64,000 bases of DNA from UBA2357 sp041916775 (GCA_041916775.1 JAYRYZ010000004.1:124001-188000), one strand, 5' to 3'. Counted from the stretch's first letter, positions 49,955-58,897 are shown. Notes: generated from the sequence alone by a model not told the origin. Translations and numbers: made by a program.

Positions 49955-51157
49955 ATGCTTGAACTCGACACCCAGAACGAGGCCGACCCGAACGCGCCGC
50001 TGCGGCTGGAGGCGCGCTGGGACGGGCGGCACATCACCGCCGTGTCCATCCACAACCCGCGCCCCCTGGCGGCCCGTATGCTGGTGGGGCGCAGCATCGA
50101 GGAGGCGGCTGCGCTGGTGCCGCGCGTGTTCAGCCTGTGCAGTCGCGCGCAGGGGCTGGCCTTTGCGCTGGCGGTGCATGCGGCAGGCGACGACAGCGCG
50201 GCGGTAGGCGAAGAGTGGGCCTGTGAGCGCGCCCTGTCCATCGAGATGGCGCAGGAGCACCTGTGGCGCCTGCTGCTCGACTGGCCGCTGCTGTTCGGGC
50301 GAGATCCGCGTCGCGCGCGTTTCGCCGAGTTGCACCGGCGCCTCGACCAGGCAAGGGATGCGCGCATGGCCTACGAGCTGGGTGGGGAGTTGCTCGACCT
50401 GGTGGTGATGGAGCTGCTGGGTGGTTTCTTCGGCAGTTGGGGCGGGCCGGGTTCGCGCGGGCTGCGCGGCCTCGGCAATCTCGACGAGTTCATCGAATGT
50501 GCCCGCGCCGGTTCGACCATCGGCTCCACGCTAGCGGACCTCATCGAGCTGGGTCTCTCCACCACCGAGCAGGAGGCGGTACCGGTCCTGCCGTCGCTGT
50601 CCGCTGGCGCATGGGTCGCGCGCCTCGGGGCCTGGCCCGATCCCGACTTCTGTCGCACGCCCACGCTGGCCGGGGTTCCCCAGGAGACCGGGGTACTCGC
50701 GCGCCACGCCGACGCAGCCCATCCTGCGGTGCTGATGCGTCATCGCCACCGCTGCGCGGCACGGCTGTTCGCGCGCGCGGCGGACCTCGCCGACTGCGCG
50801 AGCCGGTTGCGCCACCCGATGGCGGACGACATGCCACGACTCTTCGACGCGGCACCCCTAGGTGCGAATGCCGGGCTCGCGTGCGTGGAGACTGCGCGCG
50901 GCTTGCTGCTGCACTGCGCTCGGGTCGAGGACGGCAAGATCGCCGACTACGTGATCATCGCGCCCACGGAGTGGAACTTCCATCCGCAGGGTGCTTTCCT
51001 GCGTGAGTCGCTCGGCGCCGCAGCGGATCGTGCCGACTTTGCCGCGATGCGCCTCAAGGCGCTGGCGCTGTCGCTCGACCCGTGCGTGCCCTTCGAGGTC
51101 GAACTCGTCGATGGCGACGGCGCGCCGCTCGCGTCCCCGGAGGCGGGCGGTGCATGA
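49955..51157 (+). CDS. hupK: HupK/HoxV-like hydrogenase maturation scaffold
   Basis: 400-residue relative of [NiFe]-hydrogenase large subunits that acts as a scaffold for the Fe(CN)2CO unit. The C-terminal metal box is DPCVPFEVE (as in large subunits), while the N-terminal box is CSRAQ with a single Cys, typical of HupK/HoxV. First gene of the hyp cluster and overlapping hypA. Scaffolds of this type accompany O2-tolerant membrane hydrogenases, which are absent from this window. Confidence 0.85.
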   Translation: MLELDTQNEADPNAPLRLEARWDGRHITAVSIHNPRPLAARMLVGRSIEEAAALVPRVFSLCSRAQGLAFALAVHAAGDDSAAVGEEWACERALSIEMAQEHLWRLLLDWPLLFGRDPRRARFAELHRRLDQARDARMAYELGGELLDLVVMELLGGFFGSWGGPGSRGLRGLGNLDEFIECARAGSTIGSTLADLIELGLSTTEQEAVPVLPSLSAGAWVARLGAWPDPDFCRTPTLAGVPQETGVLARHADAAHPAVLMRHRHRCAARLFARAADLADCASRLRHPMADDMPRLFDAAPLGANAGLACVETARGLLLHCARVEDGKIADYVIIAPTEWNFHPQGAFLRESLGAAADRADFAAMRLKALALSLDPCVPFEVELVDGDGAPLASPEAGGA

Positions 51158-51491
51158 GATGTCGCTCGCCGAGGGCGTCCGCGGCATCGTCGAAGACGCG
51201 GCTGCGGCACAGGGTTTCGCGCGGGTGAAGGTGGTGGTCCTGGAGATCGGCGCGCTCGCCGCAGTCGAGGAAGCGGCGCTCCGCTTCTGCCTCGAGGTGG
51301 TGTTGCGCGACTCGGTGGCGGATGGTGCCCGTATCGAGGTCGTGCCGTTACCGGGTAGCGGCTGGTGCATGCAGTGCGCGCACGCCGTGGCGCTGCAGCG
51401 GCTGTACGATCCGTGCCCGACGTGCGGCGGCTATCGGGTGCAGACCACTGGCGGCACCGAGATGCGGGTGCGCGAGCTGGAAGTGGAGTGA
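51150..51491 (+). CDS. hypA: Hydrogenase nickel insertion protein HypA
   Basis: 113 residues. The start is the GTG at 51150, because translation then begins MHEMSLAEG: residue His2 is the essential nickel ligand of HypA, and a start at the inner ATG (51159) would remove it. The zinc site is CMQC...CPTC. It overlaps the end of hupK by 8 bases and hands nickel to HypB. Confidence 0.92.
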   Translation: MHEMSLAEGVRGIVEDAAAAQGFARVKVVVLEIGALAAVEEAALRFCLEVVLRDSVADGARIEVVPLPGSGWCMQCAHAVALQRLYDPCPTCGGYRVQTTGGTEMRVRELEVE

Positions 51492-51587
51492 GTGTGGCGC
51501 GTGCGCGTCGGGCACGGAGCGCAGGGCGGACAGAAATTCTCGCGCGCGCCGGGAACACGGCGCCGGCAGGCAACGAGGAGAGCAGGC

Positions 51588-52550
51588 ATGTGCACCGTAT
51601 GTGGTTGTGGGTCCGCCTTTGCGCCGCGGCGCGCGCGGCGGACGGAAGGCGAGGGTGAGGCAGGCGGACGGACGCGGCGGACGACGGCGTGGAAGCCGGT
51701 GTCCGGTGCGGCACCGGTGTCCGTGCCCGGCGATCATGCGCCGGACTCGTCGCATCTCGTCGCCTCCGACGGCTGCCTGCACTTCGGCCAAGGCCCGGCC
51801 CATGCGCACGCGCCCGGGCTGAGCCAGACGCAGATGGTGCGCATCGAGCGCGACATCCTCGGCAAGAACGACACGCTCGCGGCGGCGAACCGTGCGCGCC
51901 TCGCGGCGCGCGGCATCTTCGCGCTGAACCTCGTCTCCAGCCCCGGTTCGGGCAAGACCAGCCTGCTCGTGAGCACGCTCGAACGGCTCGCCGGGCGGGT
52001 GCCGGCGGCGGTCATCGAGGGCGACCAGCAGACCGAGTTCGATGCCGAGCGCATCCGCGCCACCGGCGTGCCGGCGCTGCAGATCAACACCGGCAAGGGC
52101 TGCCATCTCGACGCCGACATGGTCGGCCGTGCGATCACCCGTCTTGCGCTTGCCGACGACAGCCTGCTCCTGATCGAGAACGTCGGCAACCTGGTGTGTC
52201 CCTCCGCGTTCGACCTCGGCGAGGCGCACAAGGTGGTGATCCTGTCGGTGACCGAGGGCGAGGACAAGCCGCTCAAGTACCCCGACATGTTCGCCGCCGC
52301 CGACCTGATGCTGCTCAACAAGGTCGATCTCCTGCCTCACCTGCGCTTCGACGTGGCGCGCGCGATTGACTTCGCGCGCCGCGTCAATCCGCGCCTCGCG
52401 GTGATCCGGACCTCGGCGACGAGCGGGGAAGGGCTGGATGCCTGGCTGGACTGGATCCTCGACGGCATGAGGGCGCTGCGCGCGGAGCGTGGCAGCAGCA
52501 GTGCCGACGCGGGTGACGGCAGTGGCGTGGCCGCGGAGACAGGCGCATGA
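51588..52550 (+). CDS. hypB: Hydrogenase nickel incorporation GTPase HypB
   Basis: 320 residues. The N-terminal nickel-binding motif MCTVCGCG (C2, C5, C7) is followed by a linker with few His residues, then a GTPase domain with Walker A SSPGSGKTS, metal-binding IENVGNLVCP (Cys), and NKVDLLP. ATG at 51588 puts the Cys motif at residue 2; GGAGAGCAG precedes it. Overlaps hypF by 4 bases. Confidence 0.93.
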   Translation: MCTVCGCGSAFAPRRARRTEGEGEAGGRTRRTTAWKPVSGAAPVSVPGDHAPDSSHLVASDGCLHFGQGPAHAHAPGLSQTQMVRIERDILGKNDTLAAANRARLAARGIFALNLVSSPGSGKTSLLVSTLERLAGRVPAAVIEGDQQTEFDAERIRATGVPALQINTGKGCHLDADMVGRAITRLALADDSLLLIENVGNLVCPSAFDLGEAHKVVILSVTEGEDKPLKYPDMFAAADLMLLNKVDLLPHLRFDVARAIDFARRVNPRLAVIRTSATSGEGLDAWLDWILDGMRALRAERGSSSADAGDGSGVAAETGA

Positions 52551-53794
52551 CCAAGGCTGTGGCCGCGCAGCCCGGCACGGCGCCGCAGCCCGGCACCGAA
52601 GTCGCGCAGCGCATCCCGCTTGGCGGCGCGTTGCCGCGCGCGGCGGCGGTGCTCGCCTGTGGCGCCTGGTTCAAGAGCACGCCGTGCCGGGTCATGGCCG
52701 GCACGGCGCTGCTGCCGGCACCGCTTGGCGACCTCGACGACCCCGACGCCTGCCGCCGGCTGGATGCCGCGGTGGGGGCCCTGCTTGCGCTCGACGGCCC
52801 GTCGCCGCAGGTGATCGCACACGACCTCCATCCCGACTTCCATTCCACCCGCCTCGCGCGCGCGCTCGCGGCGCGGCTGGGGGTGCCGGCCATCGCCGTG
52901 CAGCACCACCACGCCCATGTCGCGGCGGTACTCGCCGAGCACGGTGTGGCGCCGGAGGGAGGTGCGGCGGATGGCGGGCCGGTGCTCGGTCTCGCGCTCG
53001 ACGGCGTCGGCCTCGGCAGCGACGGCAGCGCCTGGGGCGGCGAACTGCTGCAGGTCGACGGCGCTGCATTCATCCGCCTCGGCCACCTGCGCGCCCTGCC
53101 GCTGCCGGGCGGCGACCGCGCCGCGCGCGAGCCGTGGCGCATGGCGGCCGCGGCGCTGCACCTGGGCGACCGCGCTGGCGAGGTCGCCAGCCGTTTCGCG
53201 CAGCAGCCTGCGGCCGCACAGCTGGCGCAGGTGCTCGCCCGGCCGACCCTGTGCCCGCCCGCGTTCGGGCTGGGGCGCTGGTTCGATGCAGCCGCCGGGT
53301 TGCTCGATGTGTGCGCGGTGATGCGTTTCGAGGCCGAGGCGGCGATCGCGCTGGAGCGGCTTGCCGCCGCGCACGGCCCGGTGGCGCCCGAGCGGGATGG
53401 CTACCACATCGACGACAATCTGCAGCTCGACCTGCTGCCGTTGCTGTTGCGGCTTGCCGACGAGCCGGATGCGGCGCGGGGCGCGGCGCGCTTTCATCAC
53501 ACGCTGGTGGCCGCGCTGCTGGACTGGAGCCTGCAGGCGGCGCAGCGCGCCTCAATTCACAAGGTGGTGCTGTCGGGCGGCTGCTTTCACAACCGCATCC
53601 TGTCCGTCGGGCTCGCCGCCGGGTTGTGCGACGCGGGCTTGACCGTGCTCGAGGCGCGTGCGCTGTCGCCGGGTGATGCCGGGCTCGCGCTCGGCCAGGC
53701 CTGGGTGGCGGCGCATCGGCTCGCCGCGGGCGCAGAAGGAATGACAGCGGGAATGACAGCGAATTTCGACGGCGTCCGTAGCGCCGTGCAATGA
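52547..53794 (+). CDS. hypF: Short HypF-type carbamoyltransferase (hydrogenase maturation)
   Basis: 415 residues corresponding only to the C-terminal Kae1-like half of HypF. Metal and catalytic motifs VQHHHAHVAAVL and VLSGGCFHNRIL are present, but the N-terminal acylphosphatase, zinc-finger and YrdC-like domains found in full HypF (about 750 residues) are absent. Cupriavidus necator has a similar shortened HypF1. It still may act with a full HypF elsewhere. In HypF this half uses carbamoyl adenylate to modify the HypE C-terminal Cys. Confidence 0.9.
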   Translation: MTKAVAAQPGTAPQPGTEVAQRIPLGGALPRAAAVLACGAWFKSTPCRVMAGTALLPAPLGDLDDPDACRRLDAAVGALLALDGPSPQVIAHDLHPDFHSTRLARALAARLGVPAIAVQHHHAHVAAVLAEHGVAPEGGAADGGPVLGLALDGVGLGSDGSAWGGELLQVDGAAFIRLGHLRALPLPGGDRAAREPWRMAAAALHLGDRAGEVASRFAQQPAAAQLAQVLARPTLCPPAFGLGRWFDAAAGLLDVCAVMRFEAEAAIALERLAAAHGPVAPERDGYHIDDNLQLDLLPLLLRLADEPDAARGAARFHHTLVAALLDWSLQAAQRASIHKVVLSGGCFHNRILSVGLAAGLCDAGLTVLEARALSPGDAGLALGQAWVAAHRLAAGAEGMTAGMTANFDGVRSAVQ

Positions 53795-53804
53795 GGAGAA
53801 CGCA

Positions 53805-54071
53805 ATGTGTCTGGCGATTCCGGCCCGGGTGGTCGAGCGGCTCGCGGGCGATGACTGCATCGTGGATCTCGGCGGGGTGAGGAAGCAGATCTCGCTCGCG
53901 CTGGTGGACGATGTCGCGGTGGGCGACTACGTGATCGTGCATGTCGGCTATGCCCTGTCGCGGCTGGACGCCGAGGAGGCGGCGCGCACGCTGGCGCTGT
54001 TCGCCGAGGCCGGTCTCATGGGAGAGGCCGCCGATGGAGGGACCCTCGTGGTGGCGGAGGACGAGCGATGA
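53805..54071 (+). CDS. hypC: Hydrogenase assembly chaperone HypC
   Basis: 88 residues beginning MCLAIPARVVE; Cys2 binds the Fe(CN)2CO group together with HypD. The DLGGVRKQISLALV and VGDYVIVHVGYAL segments are typical. GAGGAGAA precedes the ATG. It overlaps hypD by 4 bases. Confidence 0.94.
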   Translation: MCLAIPARVVERLAGDDCIVDLGGVRKQISLALVDDVAVGDYVIVHVGYALSRLDAEEAARTLALFAEAGLMGEAADGGTLVVAEDER

Positions 54072-55261
54072 AGTACGTCGACGAGTTCCGCGATGGCGCG
54101 CTCGCCGCCGGCCTCGCGCGCGCGATCGCGCACGAGGCGGACAGCGGCCGTGACTATGCCTTCATGGAGTTCTGCGGCGGGCACACGCACGCGATCTCGC
54201 GCTACGGTGTCGCCGACCTGTTGCCGCCCAATGTGCGCATGATCCACGGCCCGGGCTGCCCGGTGTGCGTGCTGCCGATCGGCCGCATCGACATGGCGAT
54301 ACAGCTCGCGCTGGCGCGCCGCGACGTCATCGTGTGCACCTACGGCGACTGCCTGCGCGTGCCGGCCTCCGACGGCGTCTCGATGATCCGCGCCAAGGCG
54401 CGTGGCGCCGATATCCGCATGGTGTATTCCGCTGCCGACGCGCTCACGCTGGCCGAACGCAACCCGGCACGCGAGGTGGTGTTCTTCGCGATCGGCTTCG
54501 AGACCACCACGCCGCCCACCGCGCTGGTGATCCGCGAGGCGGCGCGGCGCGGCCTTGGCAACTTCAGCGTGCTCTGCAACCACGTGCTCACCCCGGCGGC
54601 GATCACCCGCATCGTCGCCGCGCCTTCGGGGGCCGTCGAGCCGGATGTGCATCTGGACGGCTTTGTCGGCCCGGCGCACGTTTCCACCGTGATCGGCAGT
54701 CGCCCCTATGCAGGCTTTGCACGCGACTACCGCAAGCCGGTGGTGATCGCCGGCTTCGAGCCGCTGGACGTGATGCAGGCGATCCGCATGCTGATCCGCC
54801 AGGTCAACGAGGGGCGCGCCGAGGTCGAGAACGAGTTCACCCGGGCGGTCACGCCTGACGGCAACCTCAAGGCGCAGGCGCTCGTCGCCGAGGTGCTCGA
54901 GGTGCGCGAAAGCTTCGCGTGGCGCGGCCTGGGCGAAGTCGCTCAGTCGGCGCTGCGCATCCGCGCAGCCTATGCCGGCTTCGATGCCGAAGCGCGTTTC
55001 GGCCTGTGTTACCGGGCGGTGGCCGACAACAAGGCCTGCGAGTGCGGCGCGATCCTGCGCGGGCAGAAGAAGCCCACCGACTGCAAGATCTTCGGCACCG
55101 TCTGTACCCCTGAGAACCCGATGGGCTCCTGCATGGTGTCGTCCGAAGGGGCCTGCGCGGCGCACTACAACTACGGGCGCTTCCGCGACATCCCGCTGCG
55201 GGTGGCGCCGGCGGCGCCTGTCGTTGCAGCTCAAGCAAGCGCTGCCGGGGTGAGCGCATGA
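54068..55261 (+). CDS. hypD: Hydrogenase maturation factor HypD
   Basis: 397 residues; scaffold for assembly of the iron-cyanide unit. Conserved Cys motifs are FCGGHTH, GPGCPVCVLP and the C-terminal [4Fe-4S] Cys set in DNKACECGAI, KPTDCKIFG and SCMVSSEGAC. The family-typical end AHYNYGRF is present. Overlaps hypE by 4 bases. Confidence 0.95.
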   Translation: MKYVDEFRDGALAAGLARAIAHEADSGRDYAFMEFCGGHTHAISRYGVADLLPPNVRMIHGPGCPVCVLPIGRIDMAIQLALARRDVIVCTYGDCLRVPASDGVSMIRAKARGADIRMVYSAADALTLAERNPAREVVFFAIGFETTTPPTALVIREAARRGLGNFSVLCNHVLTPAAITRIVAAPSGAVEPDVHLDGFVGPAHVSTVIGSRPYAGFARDYRKPVVIAGFEPLDVMQAIRMLIRQVNEGRAEVENEFTRAVTPDGNLKAQALVAEVLEVRESFAWRGLGEVAQSALRIRAAYAGFDAEARFGLCYRAVADNKACECGAILRGQKKPTDCKIFGTVCTPENPMGSCMVSSEGACAAHYNYGRFRDIPLRVAPAAPVVAAQASAAGVSA

Positions 55262-56319
55262 GCGCCGCGGCGGTGCGCAGCGGCTATGTGCGGCCGCTGG
55301 ATGTCAAGGCCGGCCGGGTTGATCTCGGTCACGGCGCAGGCGGCCGCGCCACCGCGCAGCTGGTATCGGAGCTCTTCGCGCGCGCCTTCGCCAACCCGGC
55401 GCTCGCGCGCGGCGACGACGGCGCGGTGCTGCCCGCGCCGGCGCTGGGCGAGCGCCTGGTGGTCGCCACCGATGCGCACGTCGTGAGCCCGCTGTTCTTT
55501 CCCGGCGGCGACATCGGCTGCCTCGCGGTGCATGGCACGGTGAACGATGTCGCGGTGATGGGCGCGCGGCCGCTCTATCTCGCGGCGAGCTTCATCCTCG
55601 AGGAGGGCTTCCCGCTCGCCGCGCTCGCGCGCATCGTCGCGTCGATGGCGGAGGCGGCGCGCGCGGCCGGGGTCGCGATCGTCACCGGCGACACCAAGGT
55701 GGTGGAGCAAGGCAAGGGCGACGGGGTGTTCATCACCACCACCGGCTTCGGCGTGCTCCCCGCGGGGCGCGACCCGGGCGGCGCGCGTGCGCGGCCGGGC
55801 GACGCGATCCTGCTCTCCGGCACCATCGGCGACCACGGCATGGCGATCATGGCCGAGCGCGAGTCGCTCGCCTTCGAATCCGCGATCCGCTCCGACACCG
55901 CCGCGCTGAACGGCCTCGTCGAGGCGATGTTCGCCGCGGTGCCGGACATCCACGTGCTGCGCGATCCGACCCGCGGCGGCGTCGCGACCACGCTCAACGA
56001 GATCGCCGCCCAATCCGGCGTCGGCATGGAGCTCATCGAGCGCGCGATCCCGCTCAACCCGCAGGTGGAGGCGGCCTGCGAGCTGCTCGGGCTGGATCCG
56101 CTGTATGTCGCCAACGAGGGCAAGCTGCTGGCGCTGTGCGCCGCAGAGGACGCCGATGCGCTGCTCGCCGCGATGCGTGCGCACCCGCTCGGCGCGCGCG
56201 CGGCGTGCATCGGGCGGGTCACGGAGGACCCGAGCCACTTCGTGCAACTCGTCACCGGGCTGGGGGGACGACGCATGGTGGATTGGCTCTCGGGCGAGCC
56301 GTTGCCGAGGATCTGCTGA
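55258..56319 (+). CDS. hypE: Hydrogenase maturation protein HypE
   Basis: 353-residue PurM/AIR-synthetase-like enzyme that dehydrates the carbamoyl group on its C-terminal Cys to a cyano ligand. It starts with the GHGAGGRAT glycine-rich loop, has TGDTKVVEQGKGD and RDPTRGGVAT, and ends in the catalytic PRIC. Last gene of the hyp unit. Confidence 0.95.
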   Translation: MSAAAVRSGYVRPLDVKAGRVDLGHGAGGRATAQLVSELFARAFANPALARGDDGAVLPAPALGERLVVATDAHVVSPLFFPGGDIGCLAVHGTVNDVAVMGARPLYLAASFILEEGFPLAALARIVASMAEAARAAGVAIVTGDTKVVEQGKGDGVFITTTGFGVLPAGRDPGGARARPGDAILLSGTIGDHGMAIMAERESLAFESAIRSDTAALNGLVEAMFAAVPDIHVLRDPTRGGVATTLNEIAAQSGVGMELIERAIPLNPQVEAACELLGLDPLYVANEGKLLALCAAEDADALLAAMRAHPLGARAACIGRVTEDPSHFVQLVTGLGGRRMVDWLSGEPLPRIC

Positions 56320-56332
56320 TGCTGCGCAGCGT

Positions 56333-56797
56333 TCAGCCCGCTGCCTGACAGGGCTGGCAGATCGCGCTGATCTCGATCTCCGGGCCGGCCAGCACATGAC
56401 CCGCTCGTGCGAGGCTGTGGGTCAGTGCCGAGGCCGCCTCGGGGTCGTGCACCTCGGTGACCTGCCCGCAGCGCGGACACACCAGGAACAGGCTGGCCTC
56501 GTCATGGCGCTCGTGGTTGCAGGCGATGAACTGGTTGCTGCGTCCGATGCGGTGCGCGAGCCCCTGCTCGATCAGGAAATCCAGCGCGCGATATACCGTG
56601 GGTGGGGTGGCGTTCGGGTGCTCCGCCTTCATCTGCTCCAGCAATTCGTAGGCCTTGACCCCGCCCGGCTGGCCGCGCAGCAGGCGCAGGATGTGGCGGC
56701 GGATCGGCGTGAGGCTCGCGCCATGCGCCTTGCAGCGGTTGGCGGCCTGGTCGAGGAACTGTTCGTCGGCGATGGCGTGATGGCTGGCGTCGGTCAT
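56333..56797 (-). CDS. zur: Fur family regulator, Zur-like
   Basis: 154 residues: winged helix (about 15-85, LTPIRRHILRLLRGQPGG, PTVYRALDFLIEQGLAHRI) and a C-terminal domain with structural zinc Cys pairs CPRC and CQPC and sensory His-rich NHERHDEAS. This Cys arrangement and the adjacent single-Cys dksA and COG0523 genes favour Zur over Fur. Alternative start at 56896 or 56833 possible. Confidence 0.82.
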   Translation of the reverse strand: MTDASHHAIADEQFLDQAANRCKAHGASLTPIRRHILRLLRGQPGGVKAYELLEQMKAEHPNATPPTVYRALDFLIEQGLAHRIGRSNQFIACNHERHDEASLFLVCPRCGQVTEVHDPEAASALTHSLARAGHVLAGPEIEISAICQPCQAAG

Positions 56798-56956
56798 CGT
56801 GGGGGTCGCCGCGGCGAGCGCAGGACGGATCATGAATGGGTCTGACGAGATTCTGCCTGAGTCCGGAATCCATCGGCACAATGAAATTTGCCCCAACGAT
56901 ACGCGCGGTTTCGTGTATCGTGCCGGCCGTTAGTGTTTTTCACCGGAGAACGAAGG

Positions 56957-57391
56957 ATGAGTGCCGTCAAGACCGACACCGCGCCGACGCTGACCCGCGA
57001 GCAGCTGCTCGCCGCATCCGAGGACGAATACATGTCCGATGCGCAGCTTGAGTTCTTTCGTCAGCTGCTGTTGTCGGAAAAGCAGTCGCTGATCAATTCC
57101 GCGCGCGAAACCACGATCAACCTGCAGGACAACGAAGCCACGCCCGACTGGACCGACCGTGCCACCGTCGAGGAAGAGCATGCGCTGGAGCTGCGCGTGC
57201 GGGACCGCGAGCGCAAGCTGATGAAGAAGATCGACGAGGCGCTCGGCCGCATCAACGACGGCAGCTACGGCTGGTGCGAGGAAACCGGCGAGCCGATCGG
57301 TATCCCGCGCCTGCTCGCGCGCCCCACCGCCACCCTGAGCGTGGAAGCCCAGGAGCGCCACGAGGCGATGGAACGCGTCTCGCGCGGTTGA
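56957..57391 (+). CDS. dksA: DksA family RNA polymerase-binding factor, single-Cys type
   Basis: 144 residues: N-terminal helix, coiled coil (about 35-105) with the DWTDRATVEEE tip, then the globular zinc-finger region. Only one of the four zinc Cys remains (GWCEETGEPIGIPRLLARPTATLSVEA), as in alphaproteobacterial DksA and in Pseudomonas DksA2, which work without zinc. It would act with ppGpp at stringent promoters. GAAGGATG gives the ribosome site. An upstream in-frame extension is unlikely. Confidence 0.9.
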   Translation: MSAVKTDTAPTLTREQLLAASEDEYMSDAQLEFFRQLLLSEKQSLINSARETTINLQDNEATPDWTDRATVEEEHALELRVRDRERKLMKKIDEALGRINDGSYGWCEETGEPIGIPRLLARPTATLSVEAQERHEAMERVSRG

Positions 57392-57393
57392 GC

Positions 57394-58512
57394 ATGCCGG
57401 ATCACGCCGCCGCGCCGCCGGCGGCAGACCGGCGCATCCCGGTCATCATCCTCACCGGCTTTCTCGGAGCCGGCAAGACCACCCTGCTCAACCACCTGCT
57501 CGCCGGCCCCGCGCTGAAGAACAGCGCGGTGCTGATCAACGAGTTCGGCGAGGTCGGGCTCGACCACCTGCTGGTCGACAAGATCGACGAAACCCTGCTG
57601 CTGCTCGACTCGGGATGCATCTGCTGCAGCGTGCAGGGCGACTTGGTGCGCGCGCTCAAGAACCTCTTCACCCGCGCCGCGCGGCGCGAGATCGGACCGC
57701 TCGAGCGGGTGCTGATCGAAACCACCGGCCTTGCCGACCCGGCACCGGTGATCCACACCCTGATGCAGGACGCCTTCATCGCCGAGCGTTACCGTTGCGA
57801 CGGCGTGGTGACCGCGGTGGACGCCGCCCTGGGTGCGGCGCAACTCGACCAACATCGCGAGGCGCTGCGCCAGGTGGTGATGGCGGATCGCCTGCTGCTC
57901 ACCAAGTGCGATCTCGCCGACGACGCGCAGCGCGCTACCCTGCATGCCCGCCTCGCCGCGCTCAACCCGGGCGCCGAGCGCATCGAGGTGAGCGGCGGGC
58001 GCGCACCCGATGCCGCGCTCGCGCCCTGCGGGCTCTACGATCCCGGCGGCAAGATGCCGGATGTGGCGCGCTGGCTGGGTGAGGAACAGGCGCTGGCGGA
58101 TTCAGCCCGGCGCGCCGCGGTCGCAGCACCCCTTGCGTGGCGCAAGCCGGGTGCCGCCTCAGTGCTGGCGCGCCAAGCGGAACGGCACGATGCGTCGGTG
58201 CTGAGTTACACCCTGCGCTTCGCGGCGGCGCTCGACTGGCTGGCCTTCTGCGACGCGCTGGAGATCCTGCTGCAGGTGCACGGCTCGCGCATCCTGCGCA
58301 TCAAGGGGCTGCTCGACATCGCAGGCGATTCGCAACCGCGCGTCGTGCAGTGCGTGCAACACATCGCCTACCCGCCTTCCAGCCTCCCCGCCTGGTCCGA
58401 TGCCGGCCCTTTCGCCGACCGCCACAGCCGCCTCGTCTTCATCGTCCGCGATCTGCCGCGCGACGACGTCGCGAGCCTGCTCGGCGCGGTGATCGGGCAG
58501 ATGCCGGCTTGA
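57394..58512 (+). CDS. COG0523 (CobW/YeiR-like) GTPase, putative zinc metallochaperone
   Basis: 372 residues. GTPase motifs: Walker A GFLGAGKTTLLN, the metal motif GCICC (in SGCICCSVQ), and TKCD. CobW-C domain follows (about 230-365). The GCxCC motif and position beside a Zur-like regulator and DksA point to a zinc-related metallochaperone rather than cobalamin synthesis. It starts two bases after the dksA stop, so the two genes are probably one transcript. Confidence 0.87.
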   Translation: MPDHAAAPPAADRRIPVIILTGFLGAGKTTLLNHLLAGPALKNSAVLINEFGEVGLDHLLVDKIDETLLLLDSGCICCSVQGDLVRALKNLFTRAARREIGPLERVLIETTGLADPAPVIHTLMQDAFIAERYRCDGVVTAVDAALGAAQLDQHREALRQVVMADRLLLTKCDLADDAQRATLHARLAALNPGAERIEVSGGRAPDAALAPCGLYDPGGKMPDVARWLGEEQALADSARRAAVAAPLAWRKPGAASVLARQAERHDASVLSYTLRFAAALDWLAFCDALEILLQVHGSRILRIKGLLDIAGDSQPRVVQCVQHIAYPPSSLPAWSDAGPFADRHSRLVFIVRDLPRDDVASLLGAVIGQMPA

Positions 58513-58531
58513 GCGCCGAGGAGGGTTCCGC

Positions 58532-58897
58532 TTACTGCGCTGCGGCCTGCTTCAGCAAGCCTGTTTCGTCGGCCTTGCCGACGAAGGTCCAGCCGGCGTC
58601 ACGGTTCCACACGAAGCGTAAGCCGGTCTCGGCGTCGGTGAAGGCGGCCAGGGGCTGGTCGTCGTCAGTCGTCGAATCTGCAAGGCTGGTTTTCAGCGCG
58701 GCGGCGCTGGTCGGGGTGTTGCCGACGAAAGTCCAGCCGGCGTCGCGGGTCCACGCGAAGCGGAAGCCGCTCGGGCCGTCGTCGAAGGTGGCGAGGACCG
58801 GGTCGGCGGCGGCCGGAGCCTGGGTGGTGCCGGCAACGGCGAAGGTGAAGGCGGATGCGCTGACCAGCAGTGCGCTGGCGATGAGCTTGGTGTGCAT
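58532..58897 (-). CDS. Exported protein with two WTFVG-type repeats
   Basis: 121 residues: signal peptide MHTKLIASALLVSASAFTFA with cleavage near AVA-GT, then two homologous units. Each has FRFAW-TRDAGWTFVG (about 46-60) or LRFVW-NRDAGWTFVG (about 93-107), separated by a Thr/Ser/Asp-rich linker. Not assigned to a family. Stands alone between two convergent genes. Confidence 0.6.
   Translation of the reverse strand: MHTKLIASALLVSASAFTFAVAGTTQAPAAADPVLATFDDGPSGFRFAWTRDAGWTFVGNTPTSAAALKTSLADSTTDDDQPLAAFTDAETGLRFVWNRDAGWTFVGKADETGLLKQAAAQ

Noticed and set aside
56898..56921. Symmetric CGATAC...GTATCG as a Zur box
   Set aside because: Only the arms match each other and it does not resemble the known Zur consensus, so it is mentioned within a finding but not annotated as a site.
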